The notes: generated by a model not told the origin, from the sequence alone. A DNA stretch of 64,000 nucleotides from Arachis hypogaea (GCF_003086295.3 NC_092053.1:86427671-86491670); one strand, 5' to 3'; shown: positions 20,605 through 31,409, counted from the stretch's first letter. Program-made: numbers and translations.

Positions 20605-22061
20605 CTATGGTGCTTTGTGAACTGTCATCAACTGCTCATCAGGAAAGAGCTCATTTACACTTCTATCATGTGCTCCACCTTTATCATGAGGGATTCTGGA
20701 TAAGTGATCTGCTACCTTGTTCTCCACTCCTTTCTTGTCTCTAATTTCAATGTTGAATTCCTGCAATAATAGGATCCATCTTATTAGTCTTGGTTTTAAT
20801 TCTTGCTTGGCAAACAAATATTTAAGTGCTGTGTGATCTGTGAAAACAATCACTTTAGCACCAATGAGGTATGATCTAAACTTGTCAAATGCAAAAACTA
20901 TTGCTAGCAACTCCTTTTCAGTAGTGGTATAATTTCTTTGAGTGTCATTGAGGACTTTGCTAGCATAGTAGATCACATGGACTAAGTTATCTTTCCTCTG
21001 CCCTAACACGGCCCCAACTTCAAAATCAGATGCATCACACATCAATTCAAAAGGTAGGTTCCAATCAGGTGGGGAGATGATAGGGGCAGAGGACAGCCTC
21101 TGTTTCAAATTTTCGAATGCTAGCATGCATTTTTCATCGAAGACAAACGGTGTATCAGATACAAGGAGATTGCTTAAGGGCTTGGCTATCTTTGAAATAT
21201 CTTTAATAAACCTCCTATAAAAGCCAGCATGCCCTAAAAAACTCCTAATTGCCTTGAAATCACTGGGTGGGGGAAGTTTTTCAATAAGTTCCACCTTAGC
21301 TCTGTCAACCTCAATGCCTTGGTTAGAAACCTTATGGCCAAGGACTATTCCTTCAGTTACCATAAAGTGACATTTCTCACAGTTTAGGACCAGATTTGTC
21401 TCTTGGCACCTTTTCAATACCAAGGCAAGGTGATTTAAGCAACTAGGAAAGGAATCTCCAAATACCGAAAAATCATCCATAAAGACTTCAATGAATTTCT
21501 CTATCATATCCGAGAAGATAGATAGCATGCAGCGTTGGAAAGTTGCAGGCGCATTACATAGCCCAAATGGCATGCGCCTGTAAGCAAACACTCCATATGG
21601 GCAAGTAAATGAGGTTTTCTCTTGGTTTCTGGGATCAACCACTATTTGGTTATATCCTGAATAACCGTCGAGAAAACAATAGTATGAGTGTCCTGCGAGT
21701 TTTTCCAACATTTGATCCATGATTGGAAGGGGAAAATGATCTTTTCGTGTTGCTTCATTTAATTTTCTGTAGTCTATGCACATCCGCCATCCTGTGATGG
21801 TCCTGGTGGGGATTAGTCCGTTCCTCTCATTGGGAACTACAGTGATTCCTCCTTTTTTCGGAACAACATGCACGGGGCTGACCGAGGGGCTGTCTGAGAT
21901 CAGGTAGATTACCCCTCCCTGCCACAACTTCATAACTTCCTTCTGTACCACTTCCTTCATGATTGGGTTCAGCCTCCTTTGGGATTGAATGGATGGTTTG
22001 GCATCATCTTTCAACAGTATTTTATGCATGCATATGGCCGAACTGATCCCTTTCAGGTCAG
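20605..22061 (-). pseudogene. pol: reverse transcriptase-RNase H of C
   Basis: Open over the RT and RNase H domains. RT blocks: [70 protein letters not shown], and the catalytic FMDDFSVFG at about 21468-21490. RNase [62 protein letters not shown]. The frame is upstream-joined by chance to LTR sequence of D (22067-22101), so the first 12 residues of the predicted ORF are not real. It ends at TAG (20605), which replaces a tryptophan seen in B (TPWFADIANY). Confidence 0.93.
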
Positions 22062-22184
22062 CGAGGTGGTGCACAAAATTGTGATGTCCAGGCTCGAACA
22101 ATCCCTGGCAACATGAGCAACTTGGTACGCGTAATCGTGATTACACTTTAATTATGTAAAATTCATGGCTCTTTCTTTCCCTGG

Positions 22185-24229
22185 TGATGCTACAATTTTA
22201 AGAAATTGCACGATCGGCAAAAATTCCTTCCGGCAAGTGCACCGGTTATCGTCAAGTAAAAACTCACAATAGAGTGAGGTCGAATCCCACAAGGATTGGT
22301 TGAGTGAGTAATTCGGATTAGAAGTGTGTTCTAGTTGAGCGGAATCAAGATTTAGATGAGAATTGCGGAATGTAAAATTGCATGAATTAAAGAGCGAGAA
22401 GCTAAATTGCTGAAATTAAAAAGGGATCGGGGTGATTGCATGAATTTAATTGCAGAATGTAAAGAGAAGTGATAGATCAGAAATGGGGAATTCATTGGGT
22501 TTCAGGAGATATTGAGATCTCCGAATCAAACATTTTTTTATCCCTTCCTCAACCAATGCATTCATTGAATTTTGCTTGGCAATCTTATATGATTGGATCC
22601 CAATCCCTTGGCTCACCAATTCTCTCTAAAAACAAACAAATTCCCAATCCCTTGGTTTAAATGTTCATAAGAAGAGATGATGCTCGATCACTGATTATAC
22701 CACACAGTTTCATGAACCACAATTTGGTAGGATTACATGTCACAATATCCATCCAAACCCCAATCCAATTCACTGTGAGAAAGCTTCTCTAGCATGAATC
22801 CTCCATTCCTTTCCCAAGGTTCCGAAGGATTCCAATTATGGATAGTTTCTTTCCCAAGACAACTAACCAATGGAATTAGATCGAGAAGCTTTCTAACAAA
22901 ATTCAAGAGAAAAGATTGAAGAAGAAGATAAAAACTATTATTGATTCATTGAATTACAATAGAGCTCCCTAACCCAATGAAAGGGGGTTTAGTGAGTCAT
23001 AGCTCTGAATTCAATTACAAAAAGTATGAAATCTAGAAAAAGTGATCCCCAAATTCCCCCGAGTTCCAACCAACTTAAATTCTATCCTATTTATACACTT
23101 TCTAAATTGAGCTTCTGTTGTGTTTCTTGGGCTTTGAGGCCTTTCCCTGATTTCCTTTTGCTTTGGGTTTATGATCCATAATCCTGATGAGGCTGCTGAT
23201 CCAATTCTGTAACATTCATTGAGCCAACTTAGTGATAATCAAGTAATGACACATGACTCAACAAATTGAAATTCCAGACTCATCAATTCTTCAGGCCCAA
23301 TCCCATAAACCATGATATTCAATTGGGTTTCATACCAGAGTACGTTTAAGTTAATGTTTGTGCTCAAATGCTAACTTAAACTGCAATATCTTTGGCCCAG
23401 AAACCTTTTCAATTAGTGGCGTTTAAGTTGCAGTTTAAGCTTAAACTGCAACTTAAACGTTGGACACTCCTGGAGGTGGTATAATTCAAGCACGTTTAAG
23501 CTTCAGTTTAAGGTTAAACTGAAGCTTAAACGTGGAAATGGAAGAAGGCAAGTCTGGAGTGTGGAGTTGTCGAACACGTTTAAGCTTCAGTTTAAGGTTA
23601 AACTGAAGCTTAAACGTGGAAATGAAGAAAGCAACCCTGGAGGAGAATGGTCGAACACGTTTAAGCTCCAGTTTAAGCTTAAACTGGAGCTTAAACGTGG
23701 AAATGGCTCCCTGGTGCATTTCTCATTTCTGGCGTTTAACTTCCAGTTTAAGGTTAAACTGGAGGTTAAACGCCACTTTCAGCTTTTCCTCAGCTTTCAT
23801 GATTTTGGCGTTTAAGCTCCAGTTTAAGCTTAAACTGGAGCTTAAACGCCACTGATAGTTCCCAGCATTATATGGCTTGGTAGTTTGAGTTCCAGTTTAA
23901 GCTTAAACTGGAACTTAAACTCCACATGTGATATTCAAGCTTCCTTTATTGATTTTGTTGCTTCCTTGCCTAGCCTCTTCTTCCCTGAAATCATCCAAAC
24001 AACTGCATCAAAGTCTTGCAAAATTTCATGAGAAATCTTCCATTCATAGCATTCAAGTAATATAACTAAAAACTCATGGAATTTGCATCAAAATCATACT
24101 GTTTGGATGGTTCATTGCTTTGTTATTCATTTAACCATTCTTGGTTACTTTAAGCTCAAGAAAATGCATAAAACAACTAAAACTAACAGAAAAATGCTAG
24201 TGAAACTAGCCTAAGATGCCTTGGCATCA
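22185..24229 (-). mobile_element. Solo LTR E
   Basis: 2045 bp from TGATGCTACAATT to CTTGGCATCA on the plus strand; in sense it begins TGATGCCAAGGCATCTTAGG, so it belongs with the LTR group of C, F, G, J and K. Perfect target-site duplication CCTGG (22180-22184 and 24230-24234). No internal sequence: recombination between two LTRs is the usual origin. TATA box at 23088-23095, block GGTCGAATCCC at 22278-22288, and a striking palindrome array at 23398-23930. It is the innermost and so the youngest insertion of the left nest. Confidence 0.93.
23398..23930. repeat. Array of seven long near-perfect palindromes (E)
   Basis: Units of 40-46 bp of the form CGTTTAAGCTTCAGTTTAAG then CTTAAACTGAAGCTTAAACG, at about 23410-23460, 23491-23535, 23575-23619, 23656-23700, 23730-23773, 23810-23852 and 23886-23925. 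Spacers are 35-50 bp. In some units the outer word is GGCG...CGCC and in others CACG...CGTG. ORFs on both strands (KLQFKLKLELKR repeats) are by-products of the palindromes. Confidence 0.93.
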
Positions 24230-25855
24230 CCTGGCAATGGCGCCAAGAACATGGTGCCAATACCATGGTTCACAACTTCGATACAACTAACCAGCAAGTG
24301 CACTGGGTCATCCAAGTAATAGCTTACGTGAGTAAGGGTCGAATCCCACGGAGATTGTTGGTATGAAGCAAGCTATGGTCACCTTGCAAATATCAGTTAG
24401 GCAGATATAAATTGATAATGGTGTTTTCGAATAATAATTAATAGAATAGGGATAGAAATACTTATGTAATTCATTGGTGAGAATTTCAGATAAGCGAATG
24501 GAGATGCTTTTGTTCCTCTGAACCTCTGCTTTCCTGCTATCTTCATCCAATCAGTCTTACTCCTTTCCATGGCTGGCTTTATGCAAGGGCATCACCGTTG
24601 TCAGTGGCTACATCCCCTCCTCTCAGTGAAAAATATGCTCACATGCTCTGTCACAGCATGGCTAATCATCTGTCGGTTCTCGATCATGCTGGAATAGGAT
24701 TCACGCTCCTTTTGCGTCTGTCACTAACGCCCAACAATCGCGAGTTTGAAGCTCGTCACAGTCATTCAATCATTGAATCCTACTCGGAATACCACAGACA
24801 AGGTTTAGACTTTCCGGATTCTCTTGAATGCCGCCATCATTCTAGCTTACGCCACGAAGATTCCGGTTAAGAGATCTAAGAGATATTCATTCTAGCTTAT
24901 TTCATGTAGAACGGAAGTGTTTGTCAGGCACGTGTTCATAGGGGAGAATGGTGATGAGCGTCACACATAATCATCTCCTTCATCACGTTCTTGGGTGCGA
25001 ATGGATATCTTAGAAGCGAAATAAGATGAATTGAATAGAAAACAGTAGTACTTTGCATTAATCTTTGAGGAACAGCAGAGCTCCACAGCTTAATCTATGG
25101 AGTGTAGAAACTCTACCGTATGAAAATACATAAGTGAAGGTCCAGGCATGGCCGTGTGGCCAGCCCCCAAAACGTGATCACAGGATCAAAATACAATCCA
25201 GGATCCACGATGGTCAAAAGGACGTCTAATACAATAGTGAAAGGTCCTATTTATAATAAACTAGCTACTAGGGTTTACATGAGTAAGTAATTGATGCATA
25301 AATCCACTTCCGGGGCCCACTTGGTGTGTGTTTGGGCTGAGCTTGAGTGTTGCACGTGTAGAGGTCCTTCTTGGAGTTGAACGCCAGTTTTTGTGCCAGT
25401 TTGGGCGTTCAACTCTGGTTTTGGCTCCTTTTCTGGCGCTGGACGCCAGATTTAGGCAGAAAGCTGGCGTTGAACGCCAGTTTACGTCATCTATTCTTGG
25501 CCAAAGTATGGACTATTATATATTGCTGGAAAGCCCTGGATTTCTACTTTCCAACGCAATTGAAAGCGTGCCATTACGAGTTCTGTAGTTCCAGAAAATT
25601 TACTTTGAGTGCAGGGAGGTCAGAATCCAACAGCATCAGCAGTCCTTCTTCAACCTCTGAATCTGATTTTTGCTCAAGTCCCTCAATTTCAGCCAGAAAA
25701 TACCTGAAATCACAGAAAAACACACAAGCTCATAATAAAGTCCAGAAATGTGAATTTAACATAAAAACTAATGAAAACATCCCTAAAAGTAACTAGATTC
25801 TACTAAAAACATACTAAAAACAATGTCAAAAAGCGTATAAATTATCCGCTCATCA

Positions 25856-25893
25856 CAACACCAAACTTAAATTGTTGCTTGTCCCCAAGCAAC
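25856..25893 (-). promoter_or_regulatory. Plus-strand primer region of D
   Basis: In element sense GTTGCTTGGGGACAAGCAAC (7-bp stem, loop GGGGAC) then AATTTAAGTTTGGTGTTG joined to the LTR. The hairpin and the last 18 bases are identical to those of B. Confidence 0.7.
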
Positions 25894-26970
25894 TGAAAAT
25901 CAAATAGGATAAAAAGAAGAGAATATACTATAAATTCCAAACTATCAATGAAATATAGCTTCAATCAGATGAGCGGGACTTGTAGCTTTTTGCCTCTTGA
26001 ATATTTTTGGCATCTCACTCTATCCATTGAGGTTCAGAATGATTGGCATCTATAGGAACTCAGAGTTCAGATAGTGTTATTGATTCCCCTAGTTCAGTAT
26101 GATGATTCTTGAACACAGCTTCTTTATGAGTCTTGGCCCTGGCCCTAAGCACTTTGTTTTCCAGTATTACCACTGGATACATAAATGCCACAGACACATA
26201 ATTGGGTGAACCTTTTCAGATTGTGACTCAGCTTTGCTAAAGTCCCCAATTAGAGGTGTCCAGGGTTCTTAAGCACACTCTTTTTTTTTGCTTTGGACCT
26301 TGACTTTAACCGCTCAGTCTCAAGTTTTCACTTGACACCTACACGCCACAAGCACATGGTTAGGGACAGCTTGGTTTAGCCGCTTAGACCAGGATTTTAT
26401 TCTTTTAGGCCCTCCTATCCACTGATGCTCAAAGCCTTGGGATCCTTTTTATTTGCCCTTGCCTTTTGGTTTTAAGGGTTATTGGCTTTTTCTGCTTGCT
26501 TTTTTTTTTCTTATTTTTCTATTTTTTTTCGCCTATATTTTTTTTTTCTGCAAGCTTTGTTCTTTGCTGCTTTTTCTTGCTTCAAGAATCATTTTTATGA
26601 TTTTTCAGATTATCAAATAACATGTCTCCTAGTCATCATTCTTTCAAGGGCCAACATATTTAACATTCTTAAACAACAACTTCAAAAGACATATGCACTG
26701 TTCAAGCATTCATTCAGAAAACAAGAAGCATTGTCACCACATCAATATAATTAAGCTAAGTTCAAGGATAAATTCGAAACTCATGTACTTCTTGTTCTTT
26801 TGAATTAAAACATTTTTCATTTAAGAGAGGTGATGGATTCATAGGATATTTATAACTTTAAGACAAAGTTACTAACTACTAATGATCATGTAATGAAGAC
26901 ACAAACACAGATAAGCACATAATCATAGAAACGAAAAACAGAAGAAACAAGAACAAGGAATGAATCCACC
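25894..26970 (-). other. 3' untranslated region of D
   Basis: Same order as in B: blocks with TGTGTCTGTGGCATTTATG (about 26186) and TGTGCTTGTGGCGTG (about 26350), an A-rich part with 'aaccaaaaggcaagg', and a poly-pyrimidine tract. An ORF here (26482-26754) is not conserved in B or I and is not supported. Confidence 0.6.
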
Positions 26971-28119
26971 TTAGTGATGGTGGCGTTTCCTTCTTGAGGA
27001 ACCAATGATGTCCTTGAGCTCTTCTATGTCTCTTCCTTGTCTTTGTTGCTCCTCCCTCATTGCTTTTTGATCTTCTCTTATTTCATGAAGCATGATGGAG
27101 TGCTCTTGATGTTCCACCCTCAGTTGTCCCATATTGGAACTCAATTCTCCTAGGGAGGTGTTGATTTGCTCCCAATATTTTTGTGGAGGAAAGTGCATTT
27201 GAGGCATCTCCGGGATCTCATGGTGATGAGCTTCATACGCCTCTTGAGCTCCATGAATGGGCTCTCTTGCTTGCTCCATCTTCTTCTTAGTGATGGGCTT
27301 GTCCTCTTTAATGAGGATATCTCCCTCTATGTCAATCCCAGCCGAATTGCATAGGTGGCAAATGAGGTGAGGAAAGGCTAACCTTGCCATGGTGGAGGAC
27401 TTGTCAGCCACCTTGTAGAGTTCTTGAGGTATAATCTCATGAACTTCTACCTCTTCTCCAATCATGATGCTATGGATCATGATGGCCCGGTCTATAGTAA
27501 CTTCAGACCGGTTGCTAGTGGGAATGATTGAGCATTGAATGAACTCCAACCATCCTCTAGCTACAGGCTTGAGGTCCAATCTTCTTAGTTGAACCGGCTT
27601 GCCTTTGGAGTCAATCTTCCATTGAGCTCCTTCTACACATATGTCCATAAGGACATGGTCCAACCTTTGATCAAAGTTGACTCTCCTTGTGTAGGGGCGT
27701 GCGTTCTCTTCCATGTTTGGCAAGTTGAACGCCAACCTCACATTTTCCGGACTAAAATCCAAGTATTTCCCCCGAACCATTGTAACATAGTTCTTTGGAT
27801 CCGGGTTCTTACTTTGATCATGGTTCTTGGTGATCCATGCATTAGCATAGAACTCTTGAACCATTAGGATGCCGACTTGTTGGATGGGATTTGTTAGAAC
27901 TTCCCAACCTCTTCTTTGAATTTCATGTCGGATCTCCGGATACTTATTTCTTTTGAGTTTGAAAGGGACCTCGGGGATCACCTTCTTCTTGGCCACAACA
28001 TCATAGAAGTGGTCTTGATGGGCTTTGGAGATGAACCTTTCCATCTCCCATGACTCGGAGGTGGAAGCTTTTGTCTTCCCTTTCCCCTTTCTAGAGGATT
28101 CTCCGGTCTTAGGTGCCAT
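26971..28119 (-). CDS. ORF2 of D, full-length conserved protein of unknown function
   Basis: An open frame of 383 codons from ATG at 28119 (MAPKTGESSRKGKGK); an upstream in-frame TTG at 28122 is not a likely start. The N-terminus is basic, like a nuclear-localisation signal. The middle (residues ~20-280) resembles the legume family annotated as 'putative plant transposon protein', recognised from memory by features such as RRGWEVLTNP, VREFSPENVRLAFNLP-like wording and DRAIMIHSIMIGEEV. The end has HHHEIPEMPQ, a heptad-like coiled-coil stretch (residues ~310-370) and an Arg/Lys/His tail. It lies 3' of gag-pro on the same strand, where pol would be in B. It is the only ORF2 copy in the window without the 725-bp deletion. 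No catalytic motif seen. Confidence 0.75.
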   Translation of the reverse strand: MAPKTGESSRKGKGKTKASTSESWEMERFISKAHQDHFYDVVAKKKVIPEVPFKLKRNKYPEIRHEIQRRGWEVLTNPIQQVGILMVQEFYANAWITKNHDQSKNPDPKNYVTMVRGKYLDFSPENVRLAFNLPNMEENARPYTRRVNFDQRLDHVLMDICVEGAQWKIDSKGKPVQLRRLDLKPVARGWLEFIQCSIIPTSNRSEVTIDRAIMIHSIMIGEEVEVHEIIPQELYKVADKSSTMARLAFPHLICHLCNSAGIDIEGDILIKEDKPITKKKMEQAREPIHGAQEAYEAHHHEIPEMPQMHFPPQKYWEQINTSLGELSSNMGQLRVEHQEHSIMLHEIREDQKAMREEQQRQGRDIEELKDIIGSSRRKRHHH

Positions 28120-28154
28120 CAATGGTAATGGAAAAACAAAAAGCTTATGCTTTT

Positions 28155-28196
28155 ACCACACCAAACGTAGAATCTTGCTCGCCCTCGAGCAATAAA
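28155..28196 (-). promoter_or_regulatory. Hairpin plus AAGTTTGGTGT-like module upstream of ORF2 (D)
   Basis: In sense: TTGCTCGAGGGCGAGCAA (6-bp stem, loop GAGGGC), then AGATTCTACGTTTGGTGTGG, 35-40 bases before the ORF2 start. The word has one change (ACGTTTGGTGT). Confidence 0.55.
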
Positions 28197-28558
28197 AGAA
28201 AGAATAGATGAAGAAGAAGAAGAAATATGGAGAGGGAGAGAGAGATGTGGTTTCGGCCAAGAGGGGTGTAGAGGGGTGTGTTGTGTGAATTTGATGAAGA
28301 ATGGAGGGCTTTATATAGGGAAGGGAGGGGGGGTTAAGGTTCGGCCGTATGGGTGGGTTTGGGTGGGAAATTGGTTTTGAATTTTTGAAGGTAGGTGGAG
28401 TTTATGAGGTAGGTTTATGGGGAAGAGTGGATGGATGTGAGTGGTGGAGAGGTGATGGGGAAGAGAGTTTGAGGTGATTGGTGAAGGGTTTTTGGGAAGA
28501 GTGTTTATGGGGTTGTGTGAAAGAGAGTGGTGAGAAGAAGTAAGTGGAGGTAGGTGGG
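28197..28558 (-). other. Pyrimidine-rich region upstream of ORF2 (D)
   Basis: In element sense C/T-rich with long CCCACC, CTTCTTC and CTCTC tracts and a TATATAAAGCCC at about 28310-28320, similar in position to 'cctatataaatctcccacca' in B (13080) and 'cctatataagcccctcatca' in I (47679). A second, internal promoter for ORF2 is possible; this is inference from the TATA-like sequence, present in three of the four elements and lost from H. Confidence 0.4.
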
Positions 28559-28646
28559 GATCCTGTGAGGTCCACAGATCCTGAGTGAATCCTGTGGGGT
28601 CCACAGATCCTGAGTGGATCCTGTGGGGTCCACAGATCCTGAGGTG
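28559..28646 (-). repeat. Three tandem 29-bp palindromic units (D)
   Basis: 'gatcctgtggggtccacaga' + 'tcctgagtg', repeated at 28559-28587, 28588-28616 and 28617-28646. Each unit contains an inverted repeat (GGATCTGTGG / CCACAGGATCC). H has two copies (61543-61600), B and I one each. Confidence 0.85.
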
Positions 28647-28699
28647 TTCAAAGATTTACATCCCTGCACCCATTAGGCATGTAAAAATGCCTTTGCACC

Positions 28700-28885
28700 C
28701 AACTATGGGCGTTCAGCGCCAAGTTGGTGGCCATTTTGGGCGTTCAACGCCCATTTGTGTGCCATTTCTGGCGTTGAACGCCAGAACCATGCCAGTTCTG
28801 GTGTTCAGCGCCCAGAAGCTGCCCATTTTGGGCGTTCAGCGCCAGAACCATGCTCTGTTCTGGTGCTGAACGCCAGACAGATGCT
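28700..28885 (-). repeat. GGCGTT...AACGCC word array (D, before ORF2)
   Basis: Six units of the type 'ggcgttcaacgcccattt' or 'tggcgttgaacgccagaacc', alternating with 'ttctgggcgttcagcgcc'. Equivalent to the arrays in B, H and I. Confidence 0.85.
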
Positions 28886-29016
28886 CCTCCAGGGTGTGAT
28901 TTTTCTTCTGCTGTTTTTGATTCCGTTTTCAATTTTTATATTTATTTTGTGACTCCACATGATCATGAACCTACAAAGACATATAACTAAGAAAAATATA
29001 GTTAGATAAATAAAAA

Positions 29017-29032
29017 TTGGGTTGCCTCCCAA
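29017..29032 (-). other. Post-coding hairpin (D)
   Basis: TTGGGAGGCAACCCAA in element sense, 50 bases after the gag-pro stop and preceded by 'attaaagaagcgcttg'. Confidence 0.7.
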
Positions 29033-29081
29033 CAAGCGCTTCTTTAATGTCAATAGCTTGACAGTGGGCTCTCATGGAGCC

Positions 29082-31409
29082 TCACAGATGTTCAGAGCAT
29101 TGTTGAAACTCTCCAACACCAAACTTAGAGTTTGGATATGGGAGTTCAACACCAAACTTAGAGTTTGGTTGTGGCCTCCCAACACCAAACTTAGAGTTTG
29201 ACTGTGGGGGCTCTGGTTGACTCTGCTTTGAGAGAAGCTTTTTCTGCTTCCTCTCCATGGTTGCAGAGGGAGATCCTTGAGTTTTAAACACAAGGGAGTC
29301 CTCATTCCATTGAAGGACTATTTCACCTCTGTCAACATCAATCACAGCTCTTGCTGTGGCCAGGAAAGGTCTTCCTAGGATGATGGATTCATCCTCTTCC
29401 TTTCCAGTATCTAGGACTATGAAATCAGCAGTGATGTAAAGGCCTTCAACCTTTACTAACACATCCTCTACTTGTCCATAAGCCTGTTTTCTTGAACTGT
29501 CTGCCATCTCTAATGAGATTTTAGCAGCTTGCACCCCATAGATTTCCAGTTTCTCTATTACAGAGAGGGGCATGAGGTTTATTCCTGAACCAAGGTCACA
29601 TAGAGCCTTAAAGATCATGGTGCCTATGGTACAGGGTATTATGAACTTTCCAGGATCCCGTCTCTTCTGAGGCAATGTCAGTTGATCCAGATCACTTAGT
29701 TCATTGATGAACAAGGGAGGCTCAACTTCCCAAGAATCAATGCCAAATAATTTGGCATTCAGCTTCATGATTGCACCAAGAAACTTGGCAGTTTGCTCTT
29801 CAGTAACATCCTCATTCTCTTCAGAAGAGGAATACTCATCAGAGCTCATGAGGGGCATAAGAAGGTTCAATGGAATCTCTATGGTCTCTAGATGAGCCTC
29901 AGAGTCCTTTGGTTCCTCAGAGGGAAGCTCCTTATTGACCACTGGACGTCGCAGGAGGTCTTCCTCCTTAGGATTTGCGTTCTCCACTCCCCTTGTAGGT
30001 TCGGCCATGGTGCTTATGTCAATGGCCTTGCACTCTCCTTTTGGGTTCTCTTCTGTATTGCTTGGGAGAGTACTGGGAGGGATTTCAGTGATCCGTTTAC
30101 TCAGCTGGCCCACTTGTGCTTCCAAATTTCTAATGGAAGACCTTGTTTCATTCATGAAGCTCACAGTGGCCTTGGATAGATCAGAGACTAGATTTGCTAA
30201 ATTAGAAGCATTTTGTTCAGAGTTCTCTGTCTGTTGCTGAGTGGATGATGGAAAAGGTTTATTATTGTTAAACCTGTTTCTTCCACCATTATTAAAGCCT
30301 TGTTGAGGCTTTTGATCCTTCCATGAGAAATTTGGATGATTTCTCCATGATGAGTTATAGGTGTTTCCATAAGGTTCACCTAAGTAATTCACCTCTGCTA
30401 TTGCAGGGTTCTCAGGATCATAAGCTTCTTCTTCAGAAGATGCCTCTTGAGTACTGTTGGATGCAGCTTGCATTCCATGCAGACTCTGAGAGATCATATT
30501 GACTTGCTGAGTCAATATTTTATTCTGAGCCAATATGGCATTCAGAGTATCAACTTCAAGAACTCCCTTCTTCATAGGCGTCCCATTGCTCACAGGACTC
30601 CTTTCAGAAGTGTACATGAACTGGTTATTAGCAACCATGTCAATGAGTTCTTGAGCTTCTGCAGGCGTTTTCTTTAGGTGAATGGATCGACCTGCAGAAG
30701 TGTCCAGTGACATCTTTGATAGCTCAGATAAACCATCATAGAATATATCCAGGATGGTCCATTCTGAAAGCATGTCAGAGGGACACTTTTTGGTCAACTG
30801 TTTGTATCTTTCCCAAGCTTCATAGAGGGATTCACCTTCTTTCTATCTGAAGGTTTGAACATCAGCTCTAAGCTTGCTCAGCTTTTGAGGAGGAAAGTAT
30901 TTGGCTAAGAAAGCCGTGACCAGCTTATCCCAAGAGTTCAGGCTGTCTTTGGGTTGAGAATCCAACCATAATCTAACTCTGTCTCTTACAGCAAAAGGGA
31001 AAAGCATGAGCCTGTAGACTTCAGGATCTACTCCATTAGTCTTAACAGTATCACATATCTGCAATAATTCAGTTAAGAACTGAAAAGGATCTTCAGATGG
31101 AAGTCCATGAAACTTGCAGTTCTGCTGCATCAGAGAAACTAATTGAGGTTTCAGCTCAAAATTGTTTGCTCCAATGGCAGGAATGGAGATGCTTCTTCCA
31201 TGTAAATTGGAATTAGGTGCAGTAAAGTCACCAAGCATCTTCCTTACATTATTATTATTTTCGGCTGCCATCTCCTCTTCCTGTTCGAAAATTTCTGAAA
31301 GGTTATCTCTGGATTGTTGTATTTTAGCTTCTCTTAGTTTCCTTTTCAGAGTCCTTTCAGGTTCTGGATTTGCTTCCACAAGAATGTTCTTATCCTTGCT
31401 CCTGCTCAT
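29082..31409 (-). pseudogene. gag: gag-protease of D, one premature stop
   Basis: One frame of 776 codons from ATG at 31409 (MSRSKDKNILVEANPEPERT), interrupted only by TAG at 30843-30845, where I has CAG (QTFRQKEGES). Gag capsid-type blocks: QNCKFHGLPSEDPFQFLTEL, YRLMLFPFAVRDR, FLAKYFPPQKLSKLRADVQT, then DGLSELSKMSLD. A basic/aromatic motif NSSWRNHPNFSWKDQ occupies the place of a zinc knuckle. The protease loop CDLGSGINLMP is near residue 604 and ILGRPFLA near 678. The C-terminus is a three-fold repeat PNSKFGV. It ends without RT, unlike B and C. Confidence 0.9.
29110..29210 (-). repeat. Coding repeat NSKFGV at the gag-protease C-terminus
   Basis: Three tandem units each contain AACTCTAAGTTTGGTGTTG, translated NSKFGV, at 29116-29126, 29149-29159 and 29182-29192 for the AAGTTTGGTGT core. 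H has the same three with one diverged; I has one. The DNA word is the one that abuts the 3' LTR. Confidence 0.85.

Larger units (their letters stand above)
22067..25855 (-). repeat. 3' LTR of D, split by solo LTR E
   Basis: Arms 22067-22184 and 24235-25855 give about 1739 bp, matching the 5' LTR (1740 bp). TATA box at 25248-25255. Its terminal 120 bp contain two decayed copies of the LTR-end/PBS junction; E is inserted in the second of these. Confidence 0.9.

Noticed and set aside
22062..22101. The RT ORF of C appearing to begin with [12 protein letters not shown]
   Set aside because: Those residues come from the nested LTR of D; the real upstream sequence continues at 35083.
23486..23855. 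ORFs on both strands encoding KLQFKLKLELKR-type repeats
   Set aside because: They are translations of the palindromic array of E; both strands and two frames give the same motif.
24598..24870. 90-codon ORF repeated in both LTRs of D (also 33819-34091)
   Set aside because: It is duplicated only because LTRs are duplicated; broken in H and A, and antisense to the element.
26482..26754. 90-codon ORF downstream of ORF2 in D
   Set aside because: It lies antisense in the 3' untranslated region over a poly-pyrimidine tract; not conserved in B, I or H.
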